Positions 46,259 to 56,115 of a stretch of 64,000 nucleotides of DNA are shown here, piece by piece. Within the stretch, counting starts at the first letter, position 1, and each line of letters begins with the position of its first letter. The translations under genes and the position numbers were made by a program. The notes beneath the pieces are model-generated. The model was not told the DNA's origin and ran no database searches. It saw only the letters and a list, made by a program, of their open reading frames with translations. The stretch comes from CBDDBK01 sp965225715 (GTDB taxonomy: Bacteria; Bacteroidota; Bacteroidia; Cytophagales; Flammeovirgaceae), in assembly GCA_965225715.1 (NCBI GenBank), contig CBDDBK010000002.1, forward strand, positions 1,240,001 through 1,304,000, in the 5' to 3' direction.

Positions 46259-47509
46259 ATGAAAAAACTCGTTTATGTAAGCCTTGTGAGTATAGGTGAT
46301 GAAATTTTATACGGTCAAACATTAAATACAAATGCACATTGGCTGGCTAAGGCCTTATCAGATTTATCTTTTAAAATATTGGAAATGATTACCATTTCCG
46401 ATGCGCCAAAGGCTATTACTTCAACTATTGATAGGTTAATGAAAAGTAGCCATCTGGTTATTTTAACAGGTGGTTTGGGACCGACTAAAGATGATTTAAC
46501 TAAAAAAACTTTGGCAGATTATTTTGGGGTAGATTTATATTTTGACCAAAGTATTTATGTGCATTTAAAGTCTATATTTAGTGCAAAAAATAGAGATTTA
46601 AATGATTTAAATAAGGCACAGGCTTATATGCCTAAAAACTGTACTGTATTACCTAATGCTGTTGGTACAGCAAGTGGAATGTATTTTGAACATAATAAAA
46701 AAATACTTATCGCTTTGCCGGGTGTACCTTACGAAATGAAATATCTTTTTGAAAAACAGGTTAAAACCAAAATAATGGACTATTTTTCAAGACCTTATTT
46801 AGAACACAAATTTTTTAAAATTATTGGATTACCCGAATCCATTTTAGCCCAAAAATTAAATGATTTTGAAAATAATCTTCCTAAAAATGTTAAATTAGCT
46901 TACTTACCTAAAATCAATGAAATAGATCTTCGTTTTACAATTATTTCAGATCAAAATAAAACTATCCAGAGAATATATAACTATTTACACGATGAGTTAT
47001 ACAGACTTATTAATAAGTATATATTCGATAATTCGGATAATAATGTTATCAAATATATCTCCGAACATTTGATACAAGCGAATAAAACTGTTTCGATAGC
47101 AGAAAGTTGTACTGGTGGTTATATTGCTCATCAGTTTACAAGTGTGCCTGGTGCTTCAGCTTTTTTTAAAGGTAGCATTACAGCTTATTCCAATAAAATT
47201 AAAGAAGATATTTTAGATATTGATAATGAATCCATTTCTAAATGGGGTGCAGTAAGTAAAGAAGTTGTTTTAGAAATGGCAAAATGCGCTTGTCAAAAAT
47301 TTAAAACAGATTATGCCTTAGCAACTACAGGTATCATGGGACCTGAAGGCGGTACATCAGAAAAACCGATTGGTACAGTTTGGGTCGCTATTGTTGATTC
47401 AAAAGGTCATTTTTTTGCTAAACAGATTCGTAGCTATTATGGTATAAGAACTAAAAATATTCATTCTACTTACATCCAAACTATGAAGTTTTTTAAAGAT
47501 TTTATTTAA
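46259..47509 (+). CDS. cinA: CinA-like protein (nicotinamide-nucleotide amidase)
   Basis: A 416-residue full-length CinA. The N-terminal COG1058 (MoCF-like) domain has SIGDEILYGQTLNTNAHWLA and LTGGLGPTKDDLTKKTLA (about 75). ALPGVPYEMKYLFE (about 155) follows. The C-terminal amidase domain begins near residue 255, with SIAESCTGGYIAHQFTSVPG (about 280) and the catalytic region TTGIMGPEGGTSEKPIGTVW (about 360). It deamidates NMN for pyridine-nucleotide salvage and is associated with ADP-ribose pyrophosphatase activity. Downstream of murF-alr by 91 bases, same strand. Confidence 0.92.
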   Translation: MKKLVYVSLVSIGDEILYGQTLNTNAHWLAKALSDLSFKILEMITISDAPKAITSTIDRLMKSSHLVILTGGLGPTKDDLTKKTLADYFGVDLYFDQSIYVHLKSIFSAKNRDLNDLNKAQAYMPKNCTVLPNAVGTASGMYFEHNKKILIALPGVPYEMKYLFEKQVKTKIMDYFSRPYLEHKFFKIIGLPESILAQKLNDFENNLPKNVKLAYLPKINEIDLRFTIISDQNKTIQRIYNYLHDELYRLINKYIFDNSDNNVIKYISEHLIQANKTVSIAESCTGGYIAHQFTSVPGASAFFKGSITAYSNKIKEDILDIDNESISKWGAVSKEVVLEMAKCACQKFKTDYALATTGIMGPEGGTSEKPIGTVWVAIVDSKGHFFAKQIRSYYGIRTKNIHSTYIQTMKFFKDFI

Positions 47510-47552
47510 GTATAAAACAAGATTTGCCGACCCATTGAGGTATAAAAAATAT

Positions 47553-48656
47553 TTAATTTATCAAATTTGTAAAATCTTCAAATAAATATTCAGAATCGTT
47601 TGGTCCTGGTGAGGCTTCCGGATGATACTGAACGCAAAAAGCCTTTTTATTTTTTAAACGAAAACCTTCTATTGTTTTATCATTAAGATTAATATGGGTT
47701 ATTTCTAAATGAGGATGTTTCTTAACTTGGTCTTCTACAACCCCAAAGCCGTGGTTTTGAGATGTTATTTCACAAAGATTTGTTTGTAAATTTTTCACAG
47801 GATGATTAATTCCTCGATGACCATGGTGCATTTTATAGGTTTCTATACCACAGGCTTTAGCAATTATTTGAAGACCTAAGCAAATTCCAAAAAGGGGTTT
47901 ATTTGCCTTTAAAATCGCCTTTACTGTTTCTACTGCATAAGCCATAGTACCAGGATCACCGGGACCATTTGAAATCATATAACCATCTGGTTTCCAATGT
48001 TCCATAACTTCAAAAGAAGTCTTTGCAGGAAAAACTTGACAATAGCAGTTTTTTTGGGTCAAATTTTGAAGAATACTTTTTTTAACCCCTAAATCTAAAA
48101 CTGCTATACGGTTTGAGCTTTGTTCTGAACCTTCAAAATATGTAGATGTTGTAGTAATTTGAGAAGCTAATTCCAGATTCTTCATTTGAGGAACCTCTTG
48201 TATTTTTTGAACTAAAGTTTCAGGAGAAAAGTATTCTGTGCTTATCAAGGCATTCATAGCGCCTTTATTCCTTATATAAATAACCAAAGCCCTTGTATCA
48301 ATTTCACTAATACCGACAATACCATTATGTTTTAAAAAACTTTCTAAATTATCATCGCTGTTGGCACGGGAATAGGCATGGGAAAAAGATTTGACAACCA
48401 AACCTTTAATATGTGGTTTTAAAGATTGATTTTCACTATCTAAAATACCATAATTTCCAATATGTGCACAAGTATTAATGATAATTTGCCCATGATAAGA
48501 AGGATCTGTATAAATTTCTTGATACCCTGTCATCCCTGTATTAAAACATATTTCCCCACCTGTCGTCCCTTGTTGTCCAATACTTTTTCCTTTAAAACAT
48601 GTGCCATCTTCAAGATATAAGATAGCAGGTTTTCTTTTCCAGTTATAAAAAAACAT
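47553..48656 (-). CDS. carA: Carbamoyl-phosphate synthase small subunit
   Basis: Glutaminase subunit supplying ammonia to CarB for pyrimidine and arginine synthesis. The 367-residue product has the N-terminal AILYLEDGTCFKGKSIGQQG, FNTGMTGYQEIYTDPSYHGQ (about 40), DTRALVIYIRNKGAMNALIS, and the class-I amidotransferase domain with catalytic Cys in PLFGICLGLQIIAKACG (about 255), HHGHRGINHPV, and the His/Glu pair in CVQYHPEASPGPNDS (about 340). The ATG at 48656 is preferred; an upstream TTG would add a hydrophobic tail not normal for the family. carB is not adjacent. Confidence 0.93.
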   Translation of the reverse strand: MFFYNWKRKPAILYLEDGTCFKGKSIGQQGTTGGEICFNTGMTGYQEIYTDPSYHGQIIINTCAHIGNYGILDSENQSLKPHIKGLVVKSFSHAYSRANSDDNLESFLKHNGIVGISEIDTRALVIYIRNKGAMNALISTEYFSPETLVQKIQEVPQMKNLELASQITTTSTYFEGSEQSSNRIAVLDLGVKKSILQNLTQKNCYCQVFPAKTSFEVMEHWKPDGYMISNGPGDPGTMAYAVETVKAILKANKPLFGICLGLQIIAKACGIETYKMHHGHRGINHPVKNLQTNLCEITSQNHGFGVVEDQVKKHPHLEITHINLNDKTIEGFRLKNKKAFCVQYHPEASPGPNDSEYLFEDFTNLIN

Positions 48657-48867
48657 AGAATTAAATAATAGAATTATAAAATATAAAGTTGTTTTCAATA
48701 ATCTTTGAACCTATTTCAAAGAATTTCAAAAATAAATTTTATTATTAAAACTCATTTTCGGTCTTTTCTTCCTAAAAATACTCCAAAATTTAAGGTTTTA
48801 GATTTTGGTATCAACTGAAAGTGCATAGTTTTAAACTAAGGTAATATATTTGTAAAAATATCTATGT

Positions 48868-51288
48868 CTAAAATTCAACTTTAAAATTAAGTACTGGGAT
48901 AATGCCAAGAGATTTAATTATTTCTATTTTTTGATCCTCAATATTATAAAATCTATTTTCAATATTAGGTCTGTTGATGACATTTTGTATATCAATAGAA
49001 GTAATAAGTGTATACCTGGGCCTATTAAATCTATAATTTGCCTTAAAATCTATTCTAAAATAATCTGGAAGTCTATTCCTAAAAGCCCTATCAAGATGTA
49101 AAATCTCTTGGTTTTGGATTTTAGATTGTTCTAAGTCAATAGGAATAAATCGATTACCTCCAGACCAAACCATTTTAACATTAAGGTCAATGATATTTTG
49201 TTTTGTCTTTCCTGTATAAAATTCTTTTCCTATTGCTATGTTATAAACATAATTTTTATTAAACCTCGTATTTCTAATAATGTTGTCAAGTCCTTTATAT
49301 TTAGATTCAAAAAAGGAGGCAGTAAGAAGCAAATAATAGCTATTGGAAAAAAATTTTTCTAAAGTAAACTCTAAACCATAATTATAACCTCTACCCTTAT
49401 TTACCAAATTAATATTAGAAAATGAGTGATCGTAACTGTTTAGATTAAGAGTAGAAAGTGTACTTCCCTCTTTATTTTCAACAGGGATATTAAAAAGTTC
49501 TTGATAATAAATTTCTGTTTTTAGATGAAAATCTTTGGCAAAGCGCCAATCGTGACTCAGCACATTATGAACAGATTGGCTTAAACGTAAGACATCATTA
49601 GGCGAAAATAAAAAACTATCCCCTCCTTCATAGACAAAATTAGCTGTAGAGCTAATTGATTTTAAGTTTGTCATATAGACAAACAAAGGCTCTAATCTGC
49701 TGTGTAGTCCTAAACCATAAGAGAATACATGATTGTCATGTAGCCATTTGATTCCGAAACGAGGCTCTAAAGCATGGTTATTGTTAAAAAGAAAAGAATT
49801 ATGATGAAGACCCGTATTAATTTCTAAATTTTCTAAGACTCTAAATTTCCACTGGATATAAGAATGAATAAAATGAGCATTAAGATATTGATCTGTATTT
49901 TGCTTTATACGGTCTTGTAAGTTTAAGCCCATTATTTTAATACTAGAACTCAAATTATTGTATATAAAACCTGCCCTAAGGACATGTTTAGCATTAAATT
50001 TATGATTAATTAAGGTACTAAAAATAGTAGAACTATTGCCATAATTTTCTAAAAAGAAGTTTTGAGGATTGTAAAAGTTATCAAGAGAATCATAGTTAAC
50101 AGTATTATGGTTTATGCTATAAGATAAAACTGTTTTTAGGTAAGTGTTTTTATTGATCAAATAAACATGCGATAAACCTAAAACTCCAGTTTTCCCAGAT
50201 TGAGTTCTTTCTTGCTTATCTAAAAAGCTAGACCATTGGGTAGAATCTTTAATGCTTTGAGTGCCTGCATTACTTAGTCCGCCTATACCAAACAATGAAA
50301 AACGGCCTGCTTTTTTAGTTGGTAAATTTATTTTGAAATTAATATCTTGATATTCAGGTATTATAGTAGTATTATTTCCAACCACAATACCTAGTTTATT
50401 AATTAACCCTAAAGTGGAATACCGGTAATTGAGCAAGTAAGACGATTCGGATTTTTTAGAAAAAGGACCCTCTAATAAAATTTGCCCGCCTAAGAAACCA
50501 AGTTGGGCTGTATACTCTCGTTTACTATTTCCATTCCTTATTCCTAAGTCAAATACACCCGATAAAGCATTGCCATATTCAGCAGGGAAGGCACTTGTAA
50601 AAAAATCAGAATTAGCCAATACATCATTACTTAAAATACTAACACCACCGCCAGCACTACCGTTACCTGTGCTGAAATGATTTGGATTTGGTATTTCTAC
50701 GCCTTCTAAACGCCATAATAAACCTTTTGGAGTGTTTCCTCTAATTACAATTTCATTGCTATTATCAGAAGAAATACTAACACCTGCAAAAGAAGATACT
50801 GCTCTGGCAGGGTCAGAAAAACCACCAGCATACCGTCCTGTTTCTTCTGATGTAAATTTTCTTACACTTACAGTAGCCATATCATTAAGCGATTCATATT
50901 TATCCTGTTCATTAGCTATAACCGTGACCCCTTCTAAATTTGTAATACTTTGACGTAAATTGATGGTTAAAACAACTTCTTTTTTTGCAGTAACCAATAT
51001 TTGATCGATTCTAATAGATTCATAGCCTATATAAGAAATTTGTAAATCATGACGACCTAAAGGCACCTTTTCTATCTTAAAATTTCCATCTACATTGGTG
51101 ATAGCTCCTTTCAAAGGTTCAACATTTAATAAAACTGTGACACCGATAAGAGGAGTTTGAGTATCACCATCTAAAATTTTACCTTTAATCGTTTGCGTTA
51201 AAGGTTCAAATCTAAAAGCTGTTGAAACCATGATAAACAAGAGTATCACGCATTTATAGGATAGAGCTAAGGAGTTGGATATATGCAT
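48868..51288 (-). CDS. TonB-dependent outer-membrane receptor
   Basis: An 806-residue outer-membrane protein. A signal peptide-like N-terminus (ALSYKCVILLFIMVSTAFRF) is followed by a carboxypeptidase-regulatory-like domain (KGKILDGDTQTPLIGVTVLL, DGNFKIEKVPLGRHDLQISY), then a plug region (EIVIRGNTPKGLLWRLEGVE, NPNHFSTGNGSAGGG) and a beta-barrel ending RYTLITSIDIQNVINRPN..ILPVLNFKVEF, with the usual C-terminal aromatic. It probably imports a siderophore, vitamin or peptide; substrate unknown. No SusD-type partner is adjacent, so it is not a polysaccharide-utilisation locus. Confidence 0.88.
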   Translation of the reverse strand: MHISNSLALSYKCVILLFIMVSTAFRFEPLTQTIKGKILDGDTQTPLIGVTVLLNVEPLKGAITNVDGNFKIEKVPLGRHDLQISYIGYESIRIDQILVTAKKEVVLTINLRQSITNLEGVTVIANEQDKYESLNDMATVSVRKFTSEETGRYAGGFSDPARAVSSFAGVSISSDNSNEIVIRGNTPKGLLWRLEGVEIPNPNHFSTGNGSAGGGVSILSNDVLANSDFFTSAFPAEYGNALSGVFDLGIRNGNSKREYTAQLGFLGGQILLEGPFSKKSESSYLLNYRYSTLGLINKLGIVVGNNTTIIPEYQDINFKINLPTKKAGRFSLFGIGGLSNAGTQSIKDSTQWSSFLDKQERTQSGKTGVLGLSHVYLINKNTYLKTVLSYSINHNTVNYDSLDNFYNPQNFFLENYGNSSTIFSTLINHKFNAKHVLRAGFIYNNLSSSIKIMGLNLQDRIKQNTDQYLNAHFIHSYIQWKFRVLENLEINTGLHHNSFLFNNNHALEPRFGIKWLHDNHVFSYGLGLHSRLEPLFVYMTNLKSISSTANFVYEGGDSFLFSPNDVLRLSQSVHNVLSHDWRFAKDFHLKTEIYYQELFNIPVENKEGSTLSTLNLNSYDHSFSNINLVNKGRGYNYGLEFTLEKFFSNSYYLLLTASFFESKYKGLDNIIRNTRFNKNYVYNIAIGKEFYTGKTKQNIIDLNVKMVWSGGNRFIPIDLEQSKIQNQEILHLDRAFRNRLPDYFRIDFKANYRFNRPRYTLITSIDIQNVINRPNIENRFYNIEDQKIEIIKSLGIIPVLNFKVEF

Positions 51289-51905
51289 AATTTTTGAATT
51301 TAAAATTCAAAATGAAGTTGTTTAAAAATTAAATAATTTGATAACCAATTATTTATAGATAAAAATAATTTTAATTCAGATAATTATTTCAGGCTATTAA
51401 ACATGATTTATTAAAACTCCAAAATAAAAGCCTTTGATTATAAAAATATTCAAAAAATGTATTCTTTATAAAATACTTAATAGATTGGACTTTACCCAAT
51501 TTTAATTAGCTTATTTTTATAAAAATAAGACTGGTATTTTACATCATAACTTATTAAAAATCAATATTTTAAATTAAAATTTAATTTTTAAACAACTTTT
51601 AAATTTAGATTGTTGAATAGAACATTCAAAAACCTTTAAACCACACTTTATTACACTGACAAAGGATAATATATTATTTTTAATATTTTAAATTATTTGG
51701 AAAAATAAAAAATAATTTTGTTTCTTTGCAGGCAGTACAAGATTTGAGGTTTGACAGTTAAATGAGATTTTTAATTTTAAAAACATATTCAAGTTACGGA
51801 TTTATTCGTTATATAAAATTAAGATTCTTAATGATAATTAGAATATTATTTAAGTTACAGATTTAAACCTTTAAGTTTTTCGTTATTATTACTTTGATAT
51901 TTTAG
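51289..51905. other. AT-rich intergenic region between divergent genes
   Basis: No gene or RNA is recognisable. TAATTTTG at 51713-51720 resembles a -7 box but the nearest TTTG is only 13 bases upstream. AAGTTACGGATTTA (about 51792) and AAGTTACAGATTTA (about 51852) form a short direct repeat 60 bases apart, upstream of the M23 gene. Promoters for both divergent genes must lie here. Confidence 0.4.
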
Positions 51906-52877
51906 ATGAATAAAAAACATTATTACTTTGATCAAGAGAGTTGTAGTTATAAACAAGTAAAAACAACTTTTTTGGAAACTTTCCTCAATTTTGGAGGTAT
52001 TTTAGTTCTCTGTTTATTTTTAGGTTTTGCTTTTTCTTTAGCCTATTCCGCTTATTTCCCTTCTGTCAAAGAGCAGAAACTTGTTAAGGAGAACAAAAAC
52101 CTTAATGAATCTATCACTTTACTTTCTAAAGATGTTCATCAGTTAGGAGAAATTGTAGAAATTTTAGAAGATCGAGATAATAATATTTATAGAGTTATCT
52201 TTGAAGCTGAACCGATTAAAGATAATTTTAGAAATTTAGGTATTGGTGGTGGTGTAAATCCTAAATCTTATGAAGACCTAAGTAATTCCAATAATATTAA
52301 AAACATGGAGCAATCTTTGGAAAAGATTAAATATAAACTCTATGTACAAAGTAACTCTTATAATGAATTATTAGACCTTGCTAAAAATAAACAAAAAATT
52401 ATATCTTCTATTCCAGCTATCCAACCAATAGCTAATAAAGATTTAAGACGTTTAGCTTCAGGTTTTGGAGTTCGTATTCATCCTATATATAAAGTAAGAC
52501 GTATGCATAAAGGCTGCGATTTTTCAGCCCCAAGCGGTACACCCGTATATGCTACTGGAGATGGGATTGTTATAACAGCAAAACTACGGAGTGGCTATGG
52601 TAATTTGATAGAAATAAAACATGGGGCAGGTTATAAAACTCGTTATGCTCATCTTTCTAAATTTTCTGTTAGACGAGGTCAAAAAGTAAAACGGGGGCAA
52701 ATGATTGGAAAAGTGGGTAGTACAGGTGTTTCTGTAGCACCTCACTTGCATTATGAAGTAGCTTATAATGGTGTAGAAGTTAACCCTATTAATTTTTTTC
52801 ATAATGATTTGACACCTGAGCAATATGAACAATTGCTTCAAATAGCTTCTGTTGAAAACCAATCATTAGGGTTTTAA
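51906..52877 (+). CDS. M23 family metallopeptidase (murein DD-endopeptidase)
   Basis: A 323-residue protein anchored by one N-terminal membrane helix (about residues 28-50, GGILVLCLFLGFAFSLAYSA). A coiled coil (about 60-95) and a linker lead to a LytM/peptidase M23 domain. The zinc ligands are intact: HKGCDFSAPSGTPVYATGDG (about 200, H and D) and the HLHYEVAYNGVEVNP motif (about 280). It cuts peptide cross-links in peptidoglycan, or activates other hydrolases at the cell surface. Located alone between the TonB receptor and the inositol phosphatase. Confidence 0.9.
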   Translation: MNKKHYYFDQESCSYKQVKTTFLETFLNFGGILVLCLFLGFAFSLAYSAYFPSVKEQKLVKENKNLNESITLLSKDVHQLGEIVEILEDRDNNIYRVIFEAEPIKDNFRNLGIGGGVNPKSYEDLSNSNNIKNMEQSLEKIKYKLYVQSNSYNELLDLAKNKQKIISSIPAIQPIANKDLRRLASGFGVRIHPIYKVRRMHKGCDFSAPSGTPVYATGDGIVITAKLRSGYGNLIEIKHGAGYKTRYAHLSKFSVRRGQKVKRGQMIGKVGSTGVSVAPHLHYEVAYNGVEVNPINFFHNDLTPEQYEQLLQIASVENQSLGF

Positions 52878-53209
52878 AAGTCTTCTAATAGAAAATTAAG
52901 TAAGGTATAAAACATAAAAATAATTAGGTCTAAATTTTAGACATGGCTAAACCTTCGGAAAAAGGTTTAAAAAGTTATAAAATAATTAATTTCTATGTAT
53001 AGCAATACTATTCTATCTCAGAAACGATCATTTTCATTACCAATGAATTAAAATCTCCTAAAAATCCTTTTTTAAAATGATATGCTTATAATTAAAAGGT
53101 GTTTTGAGAAAAGTAAATTATCTCCAAAAAAAGTAAGGCAATAACTACTTTCCTTTGATTTTTTCAAAAGTATTCCAAAAAATTGACAATATAAAATTAT
53201 TTTAAATAT
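52878..53209 (-). repeat. Intergenic region with a dispersed ~95-bp repeat (52997-53090)
   Basis: Reverse orientation copy: TATAGCAATACTATTCTATC, TCAGAAACGATCATTTTCAT, ACCAATGAATTAA, CCTAAAAATCCTTTTTTAAA, ATGATATGCTTATA. Apart from this there is nothing recognisable in the gap. Confidence 0.7.
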
Positions 53210-54010
53210 ATGGATCTGAGTTCTATTTGTCAAGAAATCATAGTTTTAGTCAAAGAGGTAGGTCTTTTTATAGAAGATGAATACAATCATTTTAATTTTA
53301 ATAAAACTCAGGTCAAAGATGATAGTAGCTTGGTTTCTTACGTTGATATAGAAAGTGAAAAACGTATTGTAAACAGACTAGATAAACTCTTAAAAAATTC
53401 AACTTTTGTAACCGAAGAAGCAAGCCCTAAAATGGGTACAACAGATTATCGTTGGTTTATCGATCCATTAGATGGCACCACTAACTTTATTTATGGAATT
53501 CCTGTGTTTTGTATCAGCATAGCCCTTGAATATAAAGAAGAACTGGTCTTAGCCGTTATTTATAATCCTATTCAAAAAGTTTGTTTTTCAGCTATTAAAG
53601 GAAAAGGGGCTTTTTGCAACGGTCTACCTATGCACATCTCTAAAAGAAAAAAATTATCTGATGGCCTCATAACAACTGGCTTTCCTTATACTTCTTTTGA
53701 CTATTATGAGGCATATTTAAAAATTCTTGGTGAAATTAATGAAAAGTCAAGAGGAGTAAGGCGTTTAGGATCAGCAGCTTTAGATCTAGCTTATGTAGCT
53801 CAAGGTATTTTTGATGCTTTCTATGAATATGGTTTAAAAAGTTGGGATGTTTCAGCAGGTATTTTATTAGTTACCGAATCAGGAGGTCATATTACTGATT
53901 TTATGGGAAAGAGCTATAATCATGTATCAGGGAAAAATATTGTAGCTAGCAACCAATATCTTCATTCAGAGTTAATTGGAATTATTAATACCTATATTCC
54001 AAATTTATAA
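53210..54010 (+). CDS. suhB: Inositol monophosphatase family protein
   Basis: A 266-residue Mg2+-dependent phosphatase. Metal-binding motifs are intact: TEEASPKMG (about 65), WFIDPLDGTTNFIYGIPVFC (about 83-102, the DPxDGTxN signature) and the C-terminal SWDVSAGILLVTESGGHITD (about 205-224). Bacterial SuhB-type enzymes hydrolyse inositol 1-phosphate and related sugar phosphates. Length is typical. Single gene. Confidence 0.92.
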   Translation: MDLSSICQEIIVLVKEVGLFIEDEYNHFNFNKTQVKDDSSLVSYVDIESEKRIVNRLDKLLKNSTFVTEEASPKMGTTDYRWFIDPLDGTTNFIYGIPVFCISIALEYKEELVLAVIYNPIQKVCFSAIKGKGAFCNGLPMHISKRKKLSDGLITTGFPYTSFDYYEAYLKILGEINEKSRGVRRLGSAALDLAYVAQGIFDAFYEYGLKSWDVSAGILLVTESGGHITDFMGKSYNHVSGKNIVASNQYLHSELIGIINTYIPNL

Positions 54011-54047
54011 TTTCCTAATTCTAAGTTATTTCCATTTTTTTTATAAA

Positions 54048-54108
54048 TTAAAAAAAGAGATTTTTTAGTATATAATATACTGATTATGAGTAAAAAAATC
54101 TTTTTTTA
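54048..54108. terminator. AT-rich hairpin after suhB
   Basis: TTAAAAAAAGAGATTTTTTA (54049-54067) can pair with TAAAAAAATCTTTTTTTAA (54091-54109), with an inner TATAATATA. It may end transcription of suhB; the sequence is low in complexity, so this is tentative. Confidence 0.4.
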
Positions 54109-54205
54109 AGTGGTTTTTTCTAAATAATTACAAATTATTTATAATTTAGAATATTTTAATTTTATTAATTTCTAATTATTGTTCTTTTACAACTAAAAAA
54201 TAAAT

Positions 54206-56041
54206 ATGAAAAAATATAATTTTCTTCTAATCCTACTTTTAATTTTCACTGTTTTTTTTGCTTTTGCTCAAACAAAAGAAGATAAGAATATACAACTTGC
54301 CAACCATTATTACCAAAACCAAGACTATAAAAAAGCCATTATTTTTTATGAATCTTTATCGGAACAAAGCAGATATATTCAAGTTATTCATGAACAGTTT
54401 TTTAAGGCTTTATTATTTGAAAAAGCCTATAAAACTTGTAAATCTTATTTTAAAAGGGTTTTAAAATGGTTTCCAAATGATCCTCAATACAATATAGATT
54501 ATGGTGTATATCTTACTAAAATTGGTAAAGAGCAACAGGCTTTAGACTTTTATGACGACTATTTGGAACGTATAAAACTAAAGTCTATTTTTCTTAATCC
54601 TACGGGTCAGTATTTTTTTAAATATAAAAGGTATGATTATGCAGAAAAAACATATCTTTTGGGTATAATTATTGACCCTGTCACTTTTGGGTTAGAGTTG
54701 GCAGGACTTTACAAACGATTAGCTTATGATAAAAAAGCCATAATAACCTATCTTAATATTTTGGATATAGCTCAAAATGAATTAGAAACAATTGAGGTAG
54801 AACTTAATGATTATATCAATACAGAATGGGAAAATGTATTAGAAAAGTCTATATTTCAATACATAAGTAAACAACATCATATTGTTTTTAATCAATTATT
54901 AGTTTGGCTTTATACCCAAAAAAAAGATTTCTACAAGGCATTTCTACAAGCTAAAAGTATTGATAAACGCAAAAAATTATCGGGTAATAATTTATTAGAA
55001 CTTGCTAAACTAACTTTAAATAATAAAGATTATGATATAACAATTGATATTTTAAATTATCTAATTATGAAATATCCCCATGTTACTAAAATCTACTATT
55101 TAGCGCGTAAAGAACTTGTCAGAACCCAAGAGTTACAGATTAAAAATACTTTTCCAATAAATAAAGAAAAAGTTATAGCTATTGCAGATGCTTATAAGAT
55201 TATTATAGCACAAAAAGCAAAACAAAATGGTTCATCAAATGCCCAAATTGCCTTATTTAATACTTTTGAAGAGACAATAGATTTAGCAAAACTATATGCT
55301 TTTTATCTTGATAAGAAAGATACTGCTATTCTTCTTTTACAACAGCTTTTGGACATTCGTTTTAAACATTTAAAAAGACCTTTAGCCCTCATGACTTTGG
55401 GCGATGTATATGTTTTATCTGGAAAACCTTGGGAAGCAACCTTAGTATACCTAAAAGTACAAGAAGAATATAAAAGCAGTGAAGAGGCTAATTTGGCTAA
55501 GCTAAAAAATGCCAAAGTTCACTATTATACAGGTAATTTTAAATTGGCTAAAGGCTATTTAGATATTTTAAAAACGGCTACCAATAGGAAAACGGCTAAT
55601 GACGCTATTGCCTTATCTATTTTTATAGACGATAACAGCGGCTTAGATACTACAGATATACGCTTAAAACGCTTTACCGAAATAGAACTTTTAGCTTATC
55701 AAAATCAATATAAAAAAGCCTTAACAGCTTTTGACCAACTTTTTGAAGACTGCTCTAATCATCCTTTAGGCGATGATATTCTTTGGCAACAGAGTCTTAT
55801 GTTACGAAAATTAAGTCGTTTTGAAGAAGCTATTAACAAATTACAAATACTATTAGATAAGTATAGAAGTGATGTTTTAGCCGATGAAGCCAACTATACC
55901 ATTGGCCTTATTTATGAAATAAATCTTAAAGATTATGAAAAGGCTAAAATTTACTATAAACAACAGCTTTTAGATTTTAAAGGAAGCTGGCAAATTGAAG
56001 AAGCGAGAGAACGTTATAGAAATTTGGAAGCCAATCAATAA
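54206..56041 (+). CDS. TPR-repeat protein with signal peptide
   Basis: A 611-residue exported protein. The N-terminal signal KKYNFLLILLLIFTVFFAFA ends at AQ. It is followed by tetratricopeptide-type helical hairpins throughout: IQLANHYYQNQDYKKAIIFY (about residues 28-47), ALDFYDDYLERI, and a C-terminal run (about 395-600) with units like ANYTIGLIYEINLKDYEKAK. This resembles periplasmic TPR proteins found in the phylum with YbgF- or BamD-like roles, but nothing fixes its function. A bidirectional hairpin follows. Confidence 0.8.
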   Translation: MKKYNFLLILLLIFTVFFAFAQTKEDKNIQLANHYYQNQDYKKAIIFYESLSEQSRYIQVIHEQFFKALLFEKAYKTCKSYFKRVLKWFPNDPQYNIDYGVYLTKIGKEQQALDFYDDYLERIKLKSIFLNPTGQYFFKYKRYDYAEKTYLLGIIIDPVTFGLELAGLYKRLAYDKKAIITYLNILDIAQNELETIEVELNDYINTEWENVLEKSIFQYISKQHHIVFNQLLVWLYTQKKDFYKAFLQAKSIDKRKKLSGNNLLELAKLTLNNKDYDITIDILNYLIMKYPHVTKIYYLARKELVRTQELQIKNTFPINKEKVIAIADAYKIIIAQKAKQNGSSNAQIALFNTFEETIDLAKLYAFYLDKKDTAILLLQQLLDIRFKHLKRPLALMTLGDVYVLSGKPWEATLVYLKVQEEYKSSEEANLAKLKNAKVHYYTGNFKLAKGYLDILKTATNRKTANDAIALSIFIDDNSGLDTTDIRLKRFTEIELLAYQNQYKKALTAFDQLFEDCSNHPLGDDILWQQSLMLRKLSRFEEAINKLQILLDKYRSDVLADEANYTIGLIYEINLKDYEKAKIYYKQQLLDFKGSWQIEEARERYRNLEANQ

Positions 56042-56076
56042 TTTTTTTAACTTTTTGATTATAAATAATAAAATTT

Positions 56077-56109
56077 ATAAGGTCATCTATTTTTATTTGA
56101 TGACCTTAT
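56077..56109. terminator. Bidirectional terminator hairpin
   Basis: ATAAGGTCATC (56077-56087) and GATGACCTTAT (56099-56109) form a perfect 11-bp stem with a T-rich loop, 35 bases after the TPR gene and just beyond the 3' end of the Kelch remnant on the other strand. Confidence 0.75.
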
Positions 56110-56115
56110 GAAATA

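Noticed and set aside
48868..51288. SusC-type polysaccharide-utilisation locus
   Set aside because: No SusD-like lipoprotein or glycoside hydrolase is adjacent.
51696..51720. TTTG...TAATTTTG as a promoter
   Set aside because: The gap of 13 bases is far from the usual 19-20.
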